Assembly (NCBI GenBank): GCA_013339895.1
Contig: JABACO010000023.1
Span: forward strand, 3,012,604 to 3,076,603
Origin: Ephydatia muelleri
Taxonomy: Eukaryota > Porifera > Demospongiae > Spongillida > Spongillidae
Direction: 5' to 3'
DNA length: 64,000 nt
Each line of letters opens with the position of its first letter. Position 1 is the stretch's first letter. A program made the translations under genes and the position numbers. The notes beneath the pieces are model-generated. The model saw only the letters and a list, made by a program, of their open reading frames with translations, was not told the origin of the DNA and searched no databases. This document shows, piece after piece, positions 30,301 to 62,631 of the stretch.

Positions 30301-31352
30301 ACGTAGCATGCAGAATATCCAGTCCACCTAACACAGCAAGCAGAACATCCAGTCTACATAACACAGCATGCAGAACATCCAGTCCACATAACACAGCATG
30401 CAGAACATCCAGTCCACATAACACAGCATGCAGAACATCCAGTCCACATAACACAGCATGCAGAACATCCAGTCCACATAACATAGCATGCAGAACATTC
30501 AGTCCACATACATGCACATGTGTCTGCTAAGGCAATAGACGTCAACCACATGCTTCTGGAAAGTTTTGCATAGCAGTCTTCCCTTCTTTTCAAAATATCA
30601 TTGATTATTAAATCACTTAACTACTACCAAATTGCCATCTCACTTCAACAGGAGTGAATACCTCTTTCCTGTAAAAATCAACCTGTTCCCCCCCCCCCCC
30701 CCCCACCCCACCCCCCACCTACCCAACCACCAACCCAACCACCAACCCACTTGTGTTTAAAAGACAGAACAGGAAAGTGTATGTGTTCCAAACCTTAAGT
30801 CACATAGTATTCATAAATATAAGATATGGGAAGAGGATTGGGAAGAGGGATGACATGTAGGGGTGTGAGATGTGTGTGGGGACAGGTGGCTTTGCAAGGC
30901 AGCCGTGAAATACCTTGTTCCTGGGAGACAGTCGCGTGTGGTGGAGATGCTGGTCTTTGGCGAGTTTCTGGTGGGGTCGTGGTGTGTCCTTGTGCAGCAG
31001 TAGTGGTAGCGGTGGTAGTGGTGTGTTTCTGTGCCTCTTCTGAGAGGTGTCTCAGCTTTTCAGCAGCCGCAGATCGATCCTGCTCCAGTGCTCTTATCTT
31101 CTCCTGAAGGGCCTTCAGGGCCTTAATCATGGCTGTAAGGCGTAGGCCAGTGCAGGGGTGAGATACTCAGAAAGGCCACTGTAGCTATGGCTTACCACCA
31201 CTGTTGCTCTCTGGAGGGGTCCTCTGGGGGAGGCTGAGACCGTGGGACTGAAACACCTCGCCCAGAGGACCGTACTGCCTTTCGAGGTGGTCAGGGACGT
31301 CTGCTATGCTGGAAAAGTTGGACATACTCTCGCTGCGCCCACGGGTTTCCAT
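27350..31352 (-). CDS. CEP57: Centrosomal protein CEP57 / CEP57L1 homologue
   Basis: Eight or nine exons on the minus strand: about 31352-31197, 31131-30914, 30196-29992, 29103-28980, 28912-28830, 28466-28331, 28264-28071 and 27672-27350. The N-terminal coiled coil begins IKALKALQEKIRALEQDRSA, equivalent to vertebrate ALKNLQDKIRRLELERIQA. The middle has SLKDVPFVVGT followed by STSPSHSLGANCQCILATMK, equivalent to GDMPFVAGKSTSPSHAVVANVQ. The end, LLRGMKAIQSTLQRDDLSWN, matches LLKDMQSIQNSLQSSSLCW. CEP57 proteins sit around the centriole with CEP63 and CEP152 and bind microtubules through the C-terminal half. The start METRGRSE at 31352 is the first ATG. The last intron may be absent: the frame reads through a possible GTAAGG donor at 27488. 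Confidence 0.9.
27888..28095. repeat. 35-bp minisatellite derived from a CEP57 exon-intron junction
   Basis: Six units of about 31-36 bp with ctccctccactcacaatgcaaggtgccccag character. On the CEP57 sense strand each unit contains the end of exon 7 (GAGGAGCTGGGGCACCTTGC) and its GTGAGT donor, so the true junction is the outermost copy. Confidence 0.93.
29120..29690. repeat. 26-28-bp minisatellite in CEP57 intron
   Basis: About 21 copies of a unit containing atatagccagcaccccaata and acacacac. Point variants (cacatagcc, acctcaata) are themselves arranged in a longer higher-order period of about 240 bp: the block at about 29266-29450 recurs at about 29505-29690. Confidence 0.96.
30285..30512. 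repeat. 30-bp minisatellite in CEP57 intron
   Basis: About seven and a half copies of a 30-bp unit built on gcagaacatccagtccacat and aacacagcat. Confidence 0.96.
30686..30755. repeat. C-rich tract and (aaccacc)n in CEP57 intron
   Basis: A C-run of about 16 bp followed by ccacccca and caaccaccaacc repeats. Confidence 0.9.
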
Positions 31353-32063
31353 TGCTGAGTACGAGGTCCCAGTGGGTGGGGTCAATTAACATCACATCAT
31401 ACATATACTATACAAAATGACATTTAAAGTGTTTTTACTATGTACATGATGCATGGCTGGGCAACAACAACTAATATTCATCAAAAACTTACTATCCTCG
31501 TTTCACAATTTCAAATTAGCGGCGCTTCTACACGTACAAGCGTCTCGGCGTCACCGTAAATTAAGTGACCATCCAAATTATCAAAATTTATCCTCCTCCC
31601 CAGACTTCATTTGCATTCGCTCGTGGCCGTCACTCTCGCTTACGAATCCACGTGAGAAGCGTTCTATTTTAAAGCATGTCATACACCAGGCTGTCTCTGC
31701 GAGGCAAACAGGTCTACTTGCATAAGTAAGTTTTGTCCAAGGCAGGCTGCTGTACGGCTCATGACGCTCATTTGCAGACTGTTTGGGAACAAGCAATCTT
31801 TTCATTCGTCATCACATTGGAAAGGCAGAGCCAATCCCCTCGAAGATGCTTGTATGCGCAGTCTACGCAGATGAACAAAACATACAGACCCACTCCCACA
31901 CACGCCTAACCCCCCTCCCCACTCCCACACACGCCTAACCCCCCTCCCCACTCACACGCACAAATAGACACGAAGTTACTGAAAACGTACACGCACATAT
32001 TTACCTAAAGGCACAGACACAGGGTGTAACAAGTTACTGAAAACCTGTTTCTTTTATTCACAG
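31353..32063. promoter_or_regulatory. Divergent region CEP57 / PITRM1; PITRM1 first exon not resolved
   Basis: CEP57 starts at 31352 on the minus strand, and the first certain PITRM1 exon starts at 32064 on the plus strand in phase 1. An exon with a mitochondrial targeting peptide must therefore lie in between or overlap. One open plus frame starts near 31453 and is rich in basic and hydrophobic residues (FIKNLLSSFHNFKLAALL), but no donor joins it cleanly in phase. A 31-bp unit is duplicated at 31889-31950 (cactcccacacacgcctaac). Confidence 0.5.
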
Positions 32064-50669
<18,606 letters not shown>

Positions 50670-50859
50670 CCCATCACAATAACTGATTTTGTGCATAGTT
50701 TTGATGCACCTCCACTAGCCATCCTGATGTTGATATCAAGTCAATATTATTTGTAACAATGATGTAATTGTTATGGCATGTCATTGGCTTAACATGTTGT
50801 CATAGCAACATATTAATATTGTACGTTCTACTAGATTTGAATTATTGTTTATAACATAA

Positions 50860-51490
50860 ATCTCAAATTGCTATCAACGGTTAACGCTATCCAACACTTC
50901 GTCCTGCACCACTTCTCTACGTGAAACTGCATTTTGGTGCCTTGCACAATCATAGTCCCGACGTTACGAGGTCCGATACCCCGTCCGGTTTAAAACCTCT
51001 ACATCTTTAGGTAGGAACGTTCAAATCGCTTCAAATTCAGTGTGTACGTAGAGGGGTCCTGTCGCTATTTATTAGTTAATTTTACTTTATCCGTTACGGA
51101 GATACCGTTGTACGATGTTTATGCACATTTTCCCTGTCGTTTCGCGTCCAATTGAATGTAGGGGAAATTATTGGCGCAGGAAATGTGCATCGCACAGCTG
51201 TATCTCCGTAACGGATAAAGTAAAAATTAAAGAGAACAAATCAATAGCGACAGGACTCCTCTAGGTACACACTGCATTTGAAGCGATTGAACTCTCCTAC
51301 CTAAAGATGTAGAGGTTTAATACCTGACGGGGTGTCGGACATCGTAGCGTCAGCACTATGACTGTGCAAGGCATCAAAATATATTTTCACATAGAGAAAT
51401 GGTGTAGGACAAAGTCATGAAAATAGGGAGTCGATAGCGTTAACCGTCGGTAAGTTATAGCAATTTTAGTTTTATGTAAATCCACAAGGG
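50860..51490. mobile_element. Foldback element, family A copy 2 (diverged)
   Basis: Inverted repeat of about 300-bp arms with centre near 51165. It shares with copy 1 the order taacgctatc, cacca(c/t)ttctcta, tccgtaacggat and cttcaaat with its mirror, but is more diverged between arms and from copy 1. It lies between the convergent PITRM1 and thiolase genes. Confidence 0.85.
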
Positions 51491-51656
51491 TCGAAATCTC
51501 GTAGAACGTTCCTTATGGTACCGTCATAGTGCACAGTCCATACCCATACCCAACACCATTTGGCTGTTTGCACTACTGGCTGGCACGCCCAAGCCTAGGA
51601 CTTACAAACCATGATATAATCGCACATAATCAATGTACAGAACACGAGGCAATATT

Positions 51657-53312
<1,656 letters not shown>

Positions 53313-53451
53313 ACTGTACTTCACCGGGGATTAATTGTGATTTTGATTAATAACTATTCCTACTCGAAGATGGACCGTCGATCGACCCGGGGCGTACCCG
53401 GGCCCGTCTAATAATTGAGATATTGATATAAATAACTATTCCTACTAGAAG
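53313..53451. promoter_or_regulatory. Divergent promoter, thiolase / NDUFB4-like
   Basis: 139 bp between start codons. It contains a duplicated segment: ataactattcctact(c/a)gaagatgg occurs at 53348 and, overlapping the NDUFB4-like ATG, at 53434. A short GC-rich palindrome-like block (cgtcgatcgacccggggcg) lies at 53378. Confidence 0.7.
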
Positions 53452-53901
53452 ATGGCGGACTATCGATATCCACATATTGTTCAAAGGCCTTCGAAACCTC
53501 CAGAAGAATATGCGAAAATTGAGGTAGGGTATTTTACGCATGTAGTTGTATGTGAGTATATGCGTGTGTGTGCATGCGTGTGTGTTCAGTTTAGAGTTAT
53601 TGTTTGCTTCCAATTAGTGAGCACCATAGGTACTTTATGTTTTTCCTAGGGTTACATAGCTGTTTGCAGTGTTACATATGATATTTGCATCCTATTCTTC
53701 ACCCCTTAGCGGTCCAATGCTATCGAAAAATGGTCAAGGATGCGAGAAAGAACCGTAGAACACTTCAAATTCACTCCGAAGACAAGTTTTTATGCGATTT
53801 TTTGGGCGGCTCTTGTACCGTTTGGACTGTACAACCTTATCAAATGGGACCTACGAAGGCAAGATATCAAGAAAGGTAGATCTCCGAGGAAGTTTTTGTA
53901 A
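53452..53901 (+). CDS. NDUFB4: Probable mitochondrial complex I subunit NDUFB4 (B15)
   Basis: Two exons, 53452-53521 and 53710-53901, in phase, giving about 87 residues: MADYRYPHIVQRPSKPPEEY at the start and FKFTPKTSFYAIFWAALVPF followed by GLYNLIKWDLRRQDIKKG at the end. A single membrane segment (FYAIFWAALVPFGLYNLI) preceded by F.(P/T)TPK and followed by a basic tail is the pattern of NDUFB4, an accessory subunit of the membrane arm of complex I. It is shorter than the human protein (129 residues). An additional small exon in the 188-bp intron was not seen. The ATG lies in an aagATGG context. The identification is by pattern and moderate. Confidence 0.7.
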
Positions 53902-54616
53902 ATCAAGAATGGCAAACCTTACTTTGGAAGAAAAACGAGGCTGTCTAATGTAGTGTTGCAGGTCGATTTGTGAGAGCGCATTGTTTATCATATTGACTAT
54001 GTATACTGGTGAACTGTTGGACATGTAGCAGATGTGAAGCTTTATGTGCGCAGTATAACTGCTGCATGATCGTTAATTGGGGAGGATGTGCCAAGTTGTC
54101 TGGTCATGTTACTCTCTGTCCACACACACATTGCTCCTTTTCCATTCAAATAGTCTCACAAGCATACACTTGTCACTCAAGTATCTACTCAACGTTGCGC
54201 TTCTTGCAGGCCTATCTAGTCCGCTATCTTGAGTTTGGCCGTTGCTTAGCAACCACTTGCAATCTGAAACAACAGAATGATTACGTTTTTACCAGCAACC
54301 TGAACCTGAAGCAGCCTGTATATTATGTGGTGTGATGGAGATGGAAATATGGATCCATTATACTAGTACACGGGTCGAACATTTAGCGCTTTAGATAAAA
54401 TCACAATAGTCCATAGCCAGAGATAACTATAGGGTCTTATATATTGGGTATTTGATACAGTATGCCAGAAAAAATAACGTTCGGCAGAATGCAGACACAC
54501 TCGGATGATTGATTGAGAAACGCGAAGTGGCTAAGTTAAGTGTGCCAATGTATACTTACGTTGGATTCATCTCGTGATGTCATGTGCGCGGAAAGCGGTA
54601 AAGTTCAAACTTCGAA
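53902..54616. other. Intergenic stretch, no gene seen
   Basis: It should hold the NDUFB4-like 3' UTR and the promoter of the downstream coiled-coil gene. No motif of note. Confidence 0.5.
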
Positions 54617-57219
54617 ATGGAGACCGAAAACAAAACTGTCAGGCCTACTTATCTTAAGAAGAACGGTGGAAGGCGTGCCGATATGAAGGTGCTTGCATCG
54701 AATTTCTAATTAACAGCTCTAACAGTTCCTTTCTCTCTTCTCTCTCTCTGTCTATAAGCATCCAAGACCAGCTTTGAAAACATTGGCGTCCAGCACCAGT
54801 AACGGCAAACAGGTGAAGTGTCGTTACTAGAACTGAATTATTATGTGACTAGAGACGAGTGTAAGCTAGATGTCTGGGGCCCTTAGACCACACAACCGCG
54901 TGTAGTAGGAGATGAGAAGTCAAGAGTCGTGCTGGATGAGTGTTTCACACCAAGACGGTCTCTTTGTCGTTCCCCACCACCAAACAAAAAGCCTGACCAT
55001 ACCGGATCTATTACACCTGTATTCCGGGTACAGCCCAGAACAGGCCATGCAGCAACATCTGTTCCAGTCCCTTCTTTCAAAACAGCATTGCATGCCCAAA
55101 GTTCTTCTGACAAGGCAACAGCAGCTGTTCCTTTGGATGTTGAGGTAGAGGGGCTTTAACTGTTTATTATTATTATTACTTTACTTTTTAAATTAAACAT
55201 TTAGACAAATCTGTTGGATACAGTTCCACCTCAAAGCAGACGCGAGCTGCCTAGAACACCACTCTGCAAGCAGAAGAACAGTATCTCCATTAGAGATGTT
55301 CAGTCAAAAGGCAAAAGTTCAAGCAACACAGAGCAGAGCAGAAGGAAAGAGTGTGAGAACAGTCCTCCTCATAACATTGCTGCTGGGCAGAAGGCTGCAC
55401 CTGCCAATCTCGGTGGCTACAAACAAGTACCACCTGGAAAACCTCCTCAGGGCACAGATGCCAAAGAGAAGGCAGTTACGGGCTGTTTCACTCCATCACA
55501 TTCACTAAGAAGATCTCCTCCAGTAAAGCTTGGCCGGAAGGAATATCCAGCGGTACAGTGTTATCTCTCCTTGCTGGTTTTATTCATTTACACCGTTCTG
55601 GTTTAGATCAGTGTTTCAGGTGAGGCACCTCTGCAGACCAACTTTGAGCTGCCAAGAACACCCTACATGAAAATTAAACAATCAGCAATGCAGTCTGAAG
55701 CTACCACACACCCATCCTTACCCCAACATGAAACCAACTTTGAGCTGCCAAGAACACCCTGCATGAAAATCAATCAATCAGCAATGCAGTCTGAAGCTAC
55801 CATGCACCCATCCTTACCCCAACATGAAACCAACTTTGAGCTTCCAAGAACGCCCTGCTTGAAAATCAACCAAACTACCATGCACCCATCCTTACCCCAA
55901 CATGAAACCAACTTTGAGCTGCCAAGAACACCCTACGTGAAAATCAACCAATCAGCAATGCAGTCTGAAGCTGCCACTCACCCATCCTTACCCCAGCATG
56001 ACACAACGGATGTTTCTCAAAGTGCGTGTACTGTTGGAGAACAAACCCAAATGGTTACTCATGAGACTGCACAGTTGGGCACCTTGAATGCTGAAGTTCA
56101 AAATACTGAAGTCAAAACAACTGCGATGCAGACAGACATTTGTCCAGTAGCTGTTTCATTTCTTAATCCAACAGCTCCACGTGGTCTTGACTGTGATGAA
56201 AATGATGTCTTATTTCTCCGGAAAATCAAAAACGTCAGACAATATCGCCATCTTGAGGTGATGTTGTGCACAGGTAAATGTTGTCTATTACTCATCCTTT
56301 GCTCATTTACAGACTCAAGTGACCCATTTGGACAAGGGCATCAAGGATGCAACTGCACAGAAAGAACTTCTGGAGTTTGAAGCACAGAAAGTGAAGCAGG
56401 ACTTGGTTGACATGGTAAGAATTTAAATATGGTAGCATCTAACTATGCTTCTCTAAAAAATATATATTCTTTTCTCACCCTCTGCCTTTTAAAGCGAACC
56501 AAGTACTACGAAACAGTTGCAAGCATCCAAGCACTCATTTCTAATCCTGTTAGTGTCAGCACTTCGGAGGCAGTCCAAACTGCCACTGAGCATGCTACCA
56601 TTACACAAGTTCATTTGAAAAAGCTGAGGCAATTGCAGCAGACCATGGGTGTGGTCTCTGAGAAGGTAGACAAGGAGCTAAAACTGAAGGCCACTGAAAT
56701 TGAAGTAACAAAAGAGAAGCTTTGTTCGCAGATAAAGTTAGTGTCTTCTAAAGAGACAGAAATGCATCATCATTACTTATATGTTTTTGATGTTTCTCAA
56801 GAGAAGAGAAGCAGATAGTGGAAGAAAAGGTTAAGGAGAGGCACTGTGTTGTTCAGTGTTCAGAGGTATGCTTTTATTTATTTATTTATTTATTTTTTGG
56901 TGCTGCTCTTAATGCAATAATAACTCTTCAGACAGAGAAGGTGGAGTGGCAGAATAAGCTAAAGGAACTTCAGAACTGCCGTAGGGAAATGGAGGTAAAT
57001 GCATAAATACCACATATGGTTATTATCAGAGCTCTGTGTCCCTGATAGGAGAAATTGAATCAGTCTAGAACCTTGTCAGCTATGCAACAGCATAAGGACA
57101 AGCAAAACTTTCTGGAAGAGAAGGGAAGAGCAGAAAATCGATTAAGACAGATTATCAAACGGTGTGAAATGTGCGTGCAAAGACATAAACTGCTGAAAGA
57201 AATGAAAGCTGTTCCATGA
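54617..57219 (+). CDS. Coiled-coil protein with repeated LPRTP and SP/TP sites, family unknown
   Basis: About ten exons: 54617-54688, about 54760-54813, 54908-55143, 55204-55551, 55605-56257, 56312-56413, 56495-56730, 56801-56863, 56932-56996 and 57048-57219. The N-terminal two thirds are disordered and rich in proline-directed sites (CFTPRRSLCRSPPP, CFTPSHSLRRSPPVKLG, SRRELPRTPLCK). Exon 5 has four repeats of up to 32 residues containing NFELPRTP(Y/C), MKI(K/N)QSAMQSEA and HPSLPQHE. The C-terminal third is a coiled coil (ITQVHLKKLRQLQQTMGVVS to ENRLRQIIKRCEMCVQRHKL). The many SP/TP motifs suggest a CDK-regulated mitotic or cytoskeletal protein, but that is inference; I cannot name a family. 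All introns are phase 0 or close to it. Confidence 0.78.
55643..55995 (+). repeat. 96-bp coding tandem repeat (four copies)
   Basis: Units start at about 55643, 55733, 55829 and 55907 with accaactttgagctgccaaga; the third is shorter. All are in frame within exon 5 of the coiled-coil gene. Confidence 0.9.
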
Positions 57220-58128
57220 GGAACTACAAATGATTGTATCTGTTTGCTAAAAGCATGCATGTTCCCTACGTTGCAATTATCTTAAATGTGCTCTGTACTC
57301 CATTGGTTTAGGAATTGTATGAAGGGGGATGCCTTCTCTAAACTAGCATTTGTCTCACTATAAGCTCTAGCAGGGGGAAGTTGGTGAGCTATGTATATGC
57401 AGAATGAACTGTCACTTTGGTGCAGGCAAATGTAACTGCTATCCTCTGTAGGTGACACTGATGACCTTGTCTCCGGTATGTTTTAGTGCATCACATACAC
57501 ACAGACAGGAGGGCAGGACTTCCCTTGCCAGCATGGCTCTGGCAATAGACCTGTAATGTTCACACGGATGCTTTGGGTAGGTACTTTGTGAAAGGTGTCT
57601 TGATCTAGTTGCCAAAGGTCTGCCAGGATACGGAAGTCCACACCCCTCCTGTAACAGTCAGTTATGTATACAATAAGCATGCCATGGGTAGTTTCTGCTA
57701 TTCTTCAGCAGGATTCCTAATGCCATTTGCTTACTGCACTTGTGTTAGACAAATGTTTGCCAATGGCCAACTTTGTGGAAATCTAATCTCAAAGACTCTA
57801 GTATGGTTGAACATTTGGGGTCATTGTTGGCTATTATGCTGCCCTCTGTTGCATAGGACTTGATAAGTCAGGTCTGGTGCAACCAGGCCTTCCCCCTCAA
57901 TCACCAACCCTTATTTGCATATTAATATGTTATTTGCATTACAATATGTGAACCATGTATCACATCAATGATTGAATTGTCTTACAAGCATAAATAGAAT
58001 ACAAATGCATTTGCTATTATACATGACATGACTGACACACAAACATTTTAAAAATCGTACAGGACTTAGATCTCCTCCGCATGTACAACTGCATAGTGAC
58101 TTCAGAACATAAAGCTACACCGATGCTT
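57220..58128. other. Intergenic region between convergent genes
   Basis: Holds the 3' flanks of the coiled-coil gene and of CTP synthase. No supported exon or repeat. Confidence 0.5.
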
Positions 58129-61100
58129 CTATTTGATTGCTGTCGGGCCCTCATCAACTGAGGAAAGTTCACTGCTGTAAGCTTCATCATCGCCAGAATC
58201 ATTCTCAAAGTCAAAACTGGCACGAGGTGAGAGTCTACACCCCCTTTGAAGGTAAGTGTCCAATTTGTGACAAGAAGCTAGCAGCAATCCAAGGTAAGGT
58301 GGTGAAGGTTTCATAGGCCGTGTGAGATATTCAGGATGAAATTGAACTCCAACAAAATAAGGGTGACCTGCATGAATGGAAGAAAGTCCATGTCAAATTA
58401 CACAAAATGGACACTAAAATGTTAGTGACCTTTTAGTTCCATAATTTCCATCCTCCTTGCTTCTGAGTCATGCCCAACAAACTGCATCCCATGCTTCTCA
58501 AATTCTGACACCATTTGTGGGTTAACCTAATTAGATCACTGTTATACAATGTGCTTAACAAATGCTGATGGTACACTCTACCTCATAACGGTGTCTATGT
58601 CTCTCTTCCACAAAGTCACCTGAATTATACAGCTTTTCTGTTCAGTCAGAAATGAAATAATGAAATAAACACAGCACACAAAACATAATTTACATACTAA
58701 TTATGCAATCTTGCTTGAAGATTGTCCTCCGTTTTCCTAACCTCATTGTGCCACCCATCTCTCCAGGGTTGTGTTCAGGCATTTCAATGACCTACACATA
58801 AAGCAACACTGACCATAAAATACAAGCTGGAGGGGGGGAGGGGGCTGCTACTTGAGGCCAAAAGAGATTGCACAGCAATTAATGTTACAGACAGTGCTAT
58901 CAAAATTCAAACAGTAATCTATACCATTTCTACCAAACACCTCTTGCTTACAACACTGCTCTTTTATATGTAGCCTACACAATTAAGAACTATGAAATGA
59001 TTCATAAGCATTCATGCTTATAATTGTCAGGTATATTATATACAAGTTAATAACCTCAGCAATGTGCAATCACATGCATTCAGATACCACTAACATATTC
59101 CTCAATAATGTATAACTGATTACCTATGAATAACTCGCTCCATCTAAACCCCCCCCCCCCCCCCCCCCAACGTTATACTTTAACTGTGAAAAGGTGTGGG
59201 GGGACCAGATATATTACATAACAAACATACCACAGGATATTTTGTACTAGGGTCATTTTCAGTGGAGTTTGCTCCTGTGTACAAGAAGCTGTTGATTATC
59301 AGCACATGTTACAACAGCATGCTAACCTTCCCATCCAAGTACATTCCTGGCAAATTCAATGACAGCCAGCTGCATTCCAAAGCACACCCCTTAAAAAGCA
59401 TATAGGACCACAGCAGATGAATATACAATCTACTAACAAAAAACAAACAATAAAATGCACAAGAAATATGCTTGCTCAGTTCTAGGATAAAGATTGTCAA
59501 CATCATTTATTCAGGTGAAGAAATTCTTTAATCAGCATCATTGCAAGACCCCATGGCAACATATTAAACATCTGTCAACATTCACATCTTACCAAGGAAG
59601 GGTATTTTTTTCTCCCGTGCATATTTGATAGCTTTGATCTTCCCTTCTGTTCCACGGGCACCAAATCCTCCAGGCACAATCAAACCACTGTAAGTGTCAC
59701 ACAATTTCAACTAAGTCAATAATAAATGGAGGACATACTCTGCACTACAGAGATGTTGCCATGCTTCATGGTACTTGACAGGATTTTCCGTTTGACATAT
59801 CTCATCAAGATCATCAGCTTCAATACACTGTCATTGGAAGCAGGTGGATGGAACGATTCAACCAATGTGAAATATAGACCACACATTTTACTGCTGCAAC
59901 AAGATTAGATGTTAAATCCAAACCAGTGGTAATACACTGAAGATTATACAATTTTATTGCACAACACTCAAGGTCAATGAGCTTTGAAGAGGCAAATGAC
60001 TAGCAACACCTTTACCTTTACACACTACTAATGCCTTATCAATAATAGTATTTGGCCGCGAAAATTGCCCCACGGTTAAAATGTTATAAAAATGCATCAC
60101 GTTTGAATCGCTATAACCTCCCAACGGATAACGCTATCGACTTCCTATTTGCAACACTTCATAGTGAAATGGTGTAGTATGAAGTGTTGAAAATAGGAAG
60201 TCGATAGCGTTATCCGTTGGGAAGTTATAGCGATTCAAACGCGATGCATTTTTATAACATTTTAACCGTGGGGCAATTTTCGCGGAAACTGTCCCATTTA
60301 GTGTAATTAACAACTGGAACAACGCTTACCAATAAAGTCAGCTTGTGCCTGCAAGCCAGTGCAGCGTGCTTTAGAGACTTTATCAGTGACAAGTATGAGT
60401 CCTGAGACTTTGTATACTTCCCTACCAAAACAATCCTCACTTCCCTGTGATGATTGTCATACCTACAGAGAAAATAAAATAAAACAAACCTGAATACCTA
60501 CTCCCATCATAACTGCGCTAACCTATCTGCCAGATTCTTCCACTGATGGAGATAGTGTTGGGTCTTGCCACTGATCTGTGGCAGGTCAAGTCGTTTGATC
60601 AAGTAGCTCAGCACACCTTGCTCATTAAGAAGCAGTGGCACTCTGTATATTGAAGAGCAATCGTGAACAGAGACAACCTACAAGGAACCAATTAGATAAA
60701 AATACAACTATTATAATGGACATACCTGCTCTGGTTTGACATGGCAAAAGTTGGATGTCTTCTCTTTTACAGAACTGGTAATGGGATGCTGACTTCTACA
60801 CATTATCTGCAGTGAAGGCATATAACTGCTAATAGCATGTGGGAGGACATGATTTGAGGTAAGGTTAGATGGGTCATTCCATCCATTGTCAGACCAAAGA
60901 TCTGACAGTCATGTCATGAGTAACCATTTACCATATATATATATCACATACATAATTGAATCAATTATTGCACCCCTTTTGTAAGTTTTGAACATGTCAT
61001 CCTCTATGGTATCAATGCTGGAATAGATCTTCGGTCACAGCTTAGCTCACATACTGCATACTGCTCATTGTATACATGGCTAACATTTTTGGTGCACAAG

Positions 61101-62631
61101 AGGTGCTGGGAATTTAAGAGTAATAAAGCTGCCTGTGTACTTGTGCATTGTACAATGTTTGAAACTGGGAGATATCTGTGGAAACTAGCATTGAATTCAG
61201 GCAGCTGGAATGACCCAGCTAGGGCACCTATCAGCTCAGTTGCAAGGGAAGATTCACATAGCATGCCAGGTTTTGCTGACATTCGGCAATGCATTAACTA
61301 ACCAATCAGTTAGCAGCACAGCAATGAATACAAGTTATGTTGATCATTACTGTAAGACAATGGTATTACAGACAGTGGCTGTGACAACCATTTAGCTATT
61401 TAGCTTATTAAATAAGTGTTCCGTACCATCACGGCTCACCAAATCAGGTGAAAGGCCACATCCTCTCAGTTCTCGTACACTGTTCTGTGTGGGCTTGGTC
61501 TTCTGCTCTCCTGTGCCACTAGTCTGTAGGTAAAACCAATTTAGCCCAAATTTAGTGAAGTTTTTAAAAAAAAAACCAGACAAGTAGCAGTGCAAGATCA
61601 AACACTTAATAACAAGACCACTTGCTCAGATTTAAAAAGCTCGTTTTGCCCCACACAAATCGGACAGATTCAGCAGTTTTTATTTAGAATCATCACAGCA
61701 AGTATCTAGTGTACACACAACGCGCGCGCACACACATACGCAGAGAAAAGGCTGGGCTTGCGACTCACCTCAGGAACAAGGCTCACGTGTACATTGCAGA
61801 AATTTTTGCTATCCACTTTGAACTGAAACTGTCGAAATGCCTCAATAAAGGGCATCCCTTCAATATCTCCGACAGTTCCACCAAGCTACAGGCGACGAGC
61901 ATATTTAAAGCTCGCATTTGCGTTGACTTATTCTTGGGACCATGACAACATAATACCTACCTCTATCACACAAACATCTGGTATTTTGTCGCCAGATACG
62001 GGCACACGCGCGACCCTCTCCACCCACTCTTGAATCGCATCGGTGATGTGTGGTATAACTACGGGGTTTAGAAAAGAGGAAGAACGCGGTCATTACACTT
62101 AGACGGCTAGGGAAGAGAATTGGAGAGAATACTTCGGTGGCCATACCACAAGGTCACCTGGAATTCTTAATTATTCAAGCTGGTGCCAAATATCTCACCT
62201 TGCACAGTTTTGCCAAGGTAACTTCCTTTTCGCTCCTTCTCGATTACGTACTTGTATATCTTCCCAGTGGTTATGTTGTTGTCTCTGGTCAGGGTCACGT
62301 CCAAAAAGCGCTCATAATTGCCCAAGTCGAGGTCCACTTCGCCTCCATCGTCCAGCACAAACACCTCGCCTGCAAAGAATAAAAGAAGCCGTTTAAGTTC
62401 ACCGGCGCGCGCATACGACTATAGAGTAACTACTATCTAACTACACAAACCGTGTTCGTAGGGAGAGAAGGTTCCGGCGTCTATGTTTAGGTACGGGTCG
62501 ACCTTGATCGCAGTTACGTTCAGCCCGATGGATTTCAGCAGTGTTCCAATACTGCTCGTAATGACACCTTTGCCCACGCCGCTGATTACACCGCCACTAA
62601 TAAGGATATATTTTACGCTCTTTTCTTCCAT
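58129..62631 (-). CDS. CTPS1: CTP synthase
   Basis: About 16 exons on the minus strand from ATG 62631 ([18 protein letters not shown]) to stop 58129. The amidoligase domain has the loop [50 protein letters not shown] (exon 62370-62200), [33 protein letters not shown] and [19 protein letters not shown]-type sequence. The glutaminase domain has [16 protein letters not shown] (60440), [15 protein letters not shown] (59680), the nucleophile Cys in [20 protein letters not shown] (59390) and the catalytic His-Glu in [19 protein letters not shown] (58360). A Ser-rich tail of about 40 residues follows, as in animal CTPS. It converts UTP to CTP with glutamine and ATP in the cytosol. A pyrimidine-AG just before the ATG suggests a 5' UTR intron. 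Head to head with MCM8. An intron carries a foldback element. Confidence 0.96.
59148..59169. repeat. Poly-C tract in CTPS intron
   Basis: C-run of about 19 bp (G-run on the gene's sense strand). Confidence 0.93.
60050..60297. mobile_element. Foldback element, family A copy 3 (about 245 bp)
   Basis: Arms of about 115 bp: gcgaaaattgccccacggtt, then gcatcacgtttgaatcgcta and cggataacgctatcgacttc are mirrored at 60180-60297 with few mismatches; the centre at about 60170 is only about 15 bp. The right end extends to aaactgtccca, not matched on the left. It lies in a CTPS intron. Confidence 0.92.

Noticed and set aside
31453-31725. Plus-strand ORF as the PITRM1 targeting-peptide exon
   Set aside because: Composition is plausible for a presequence, but no donor in it joins the exon at 32064 in the correct phase, so I leave it unassigned.
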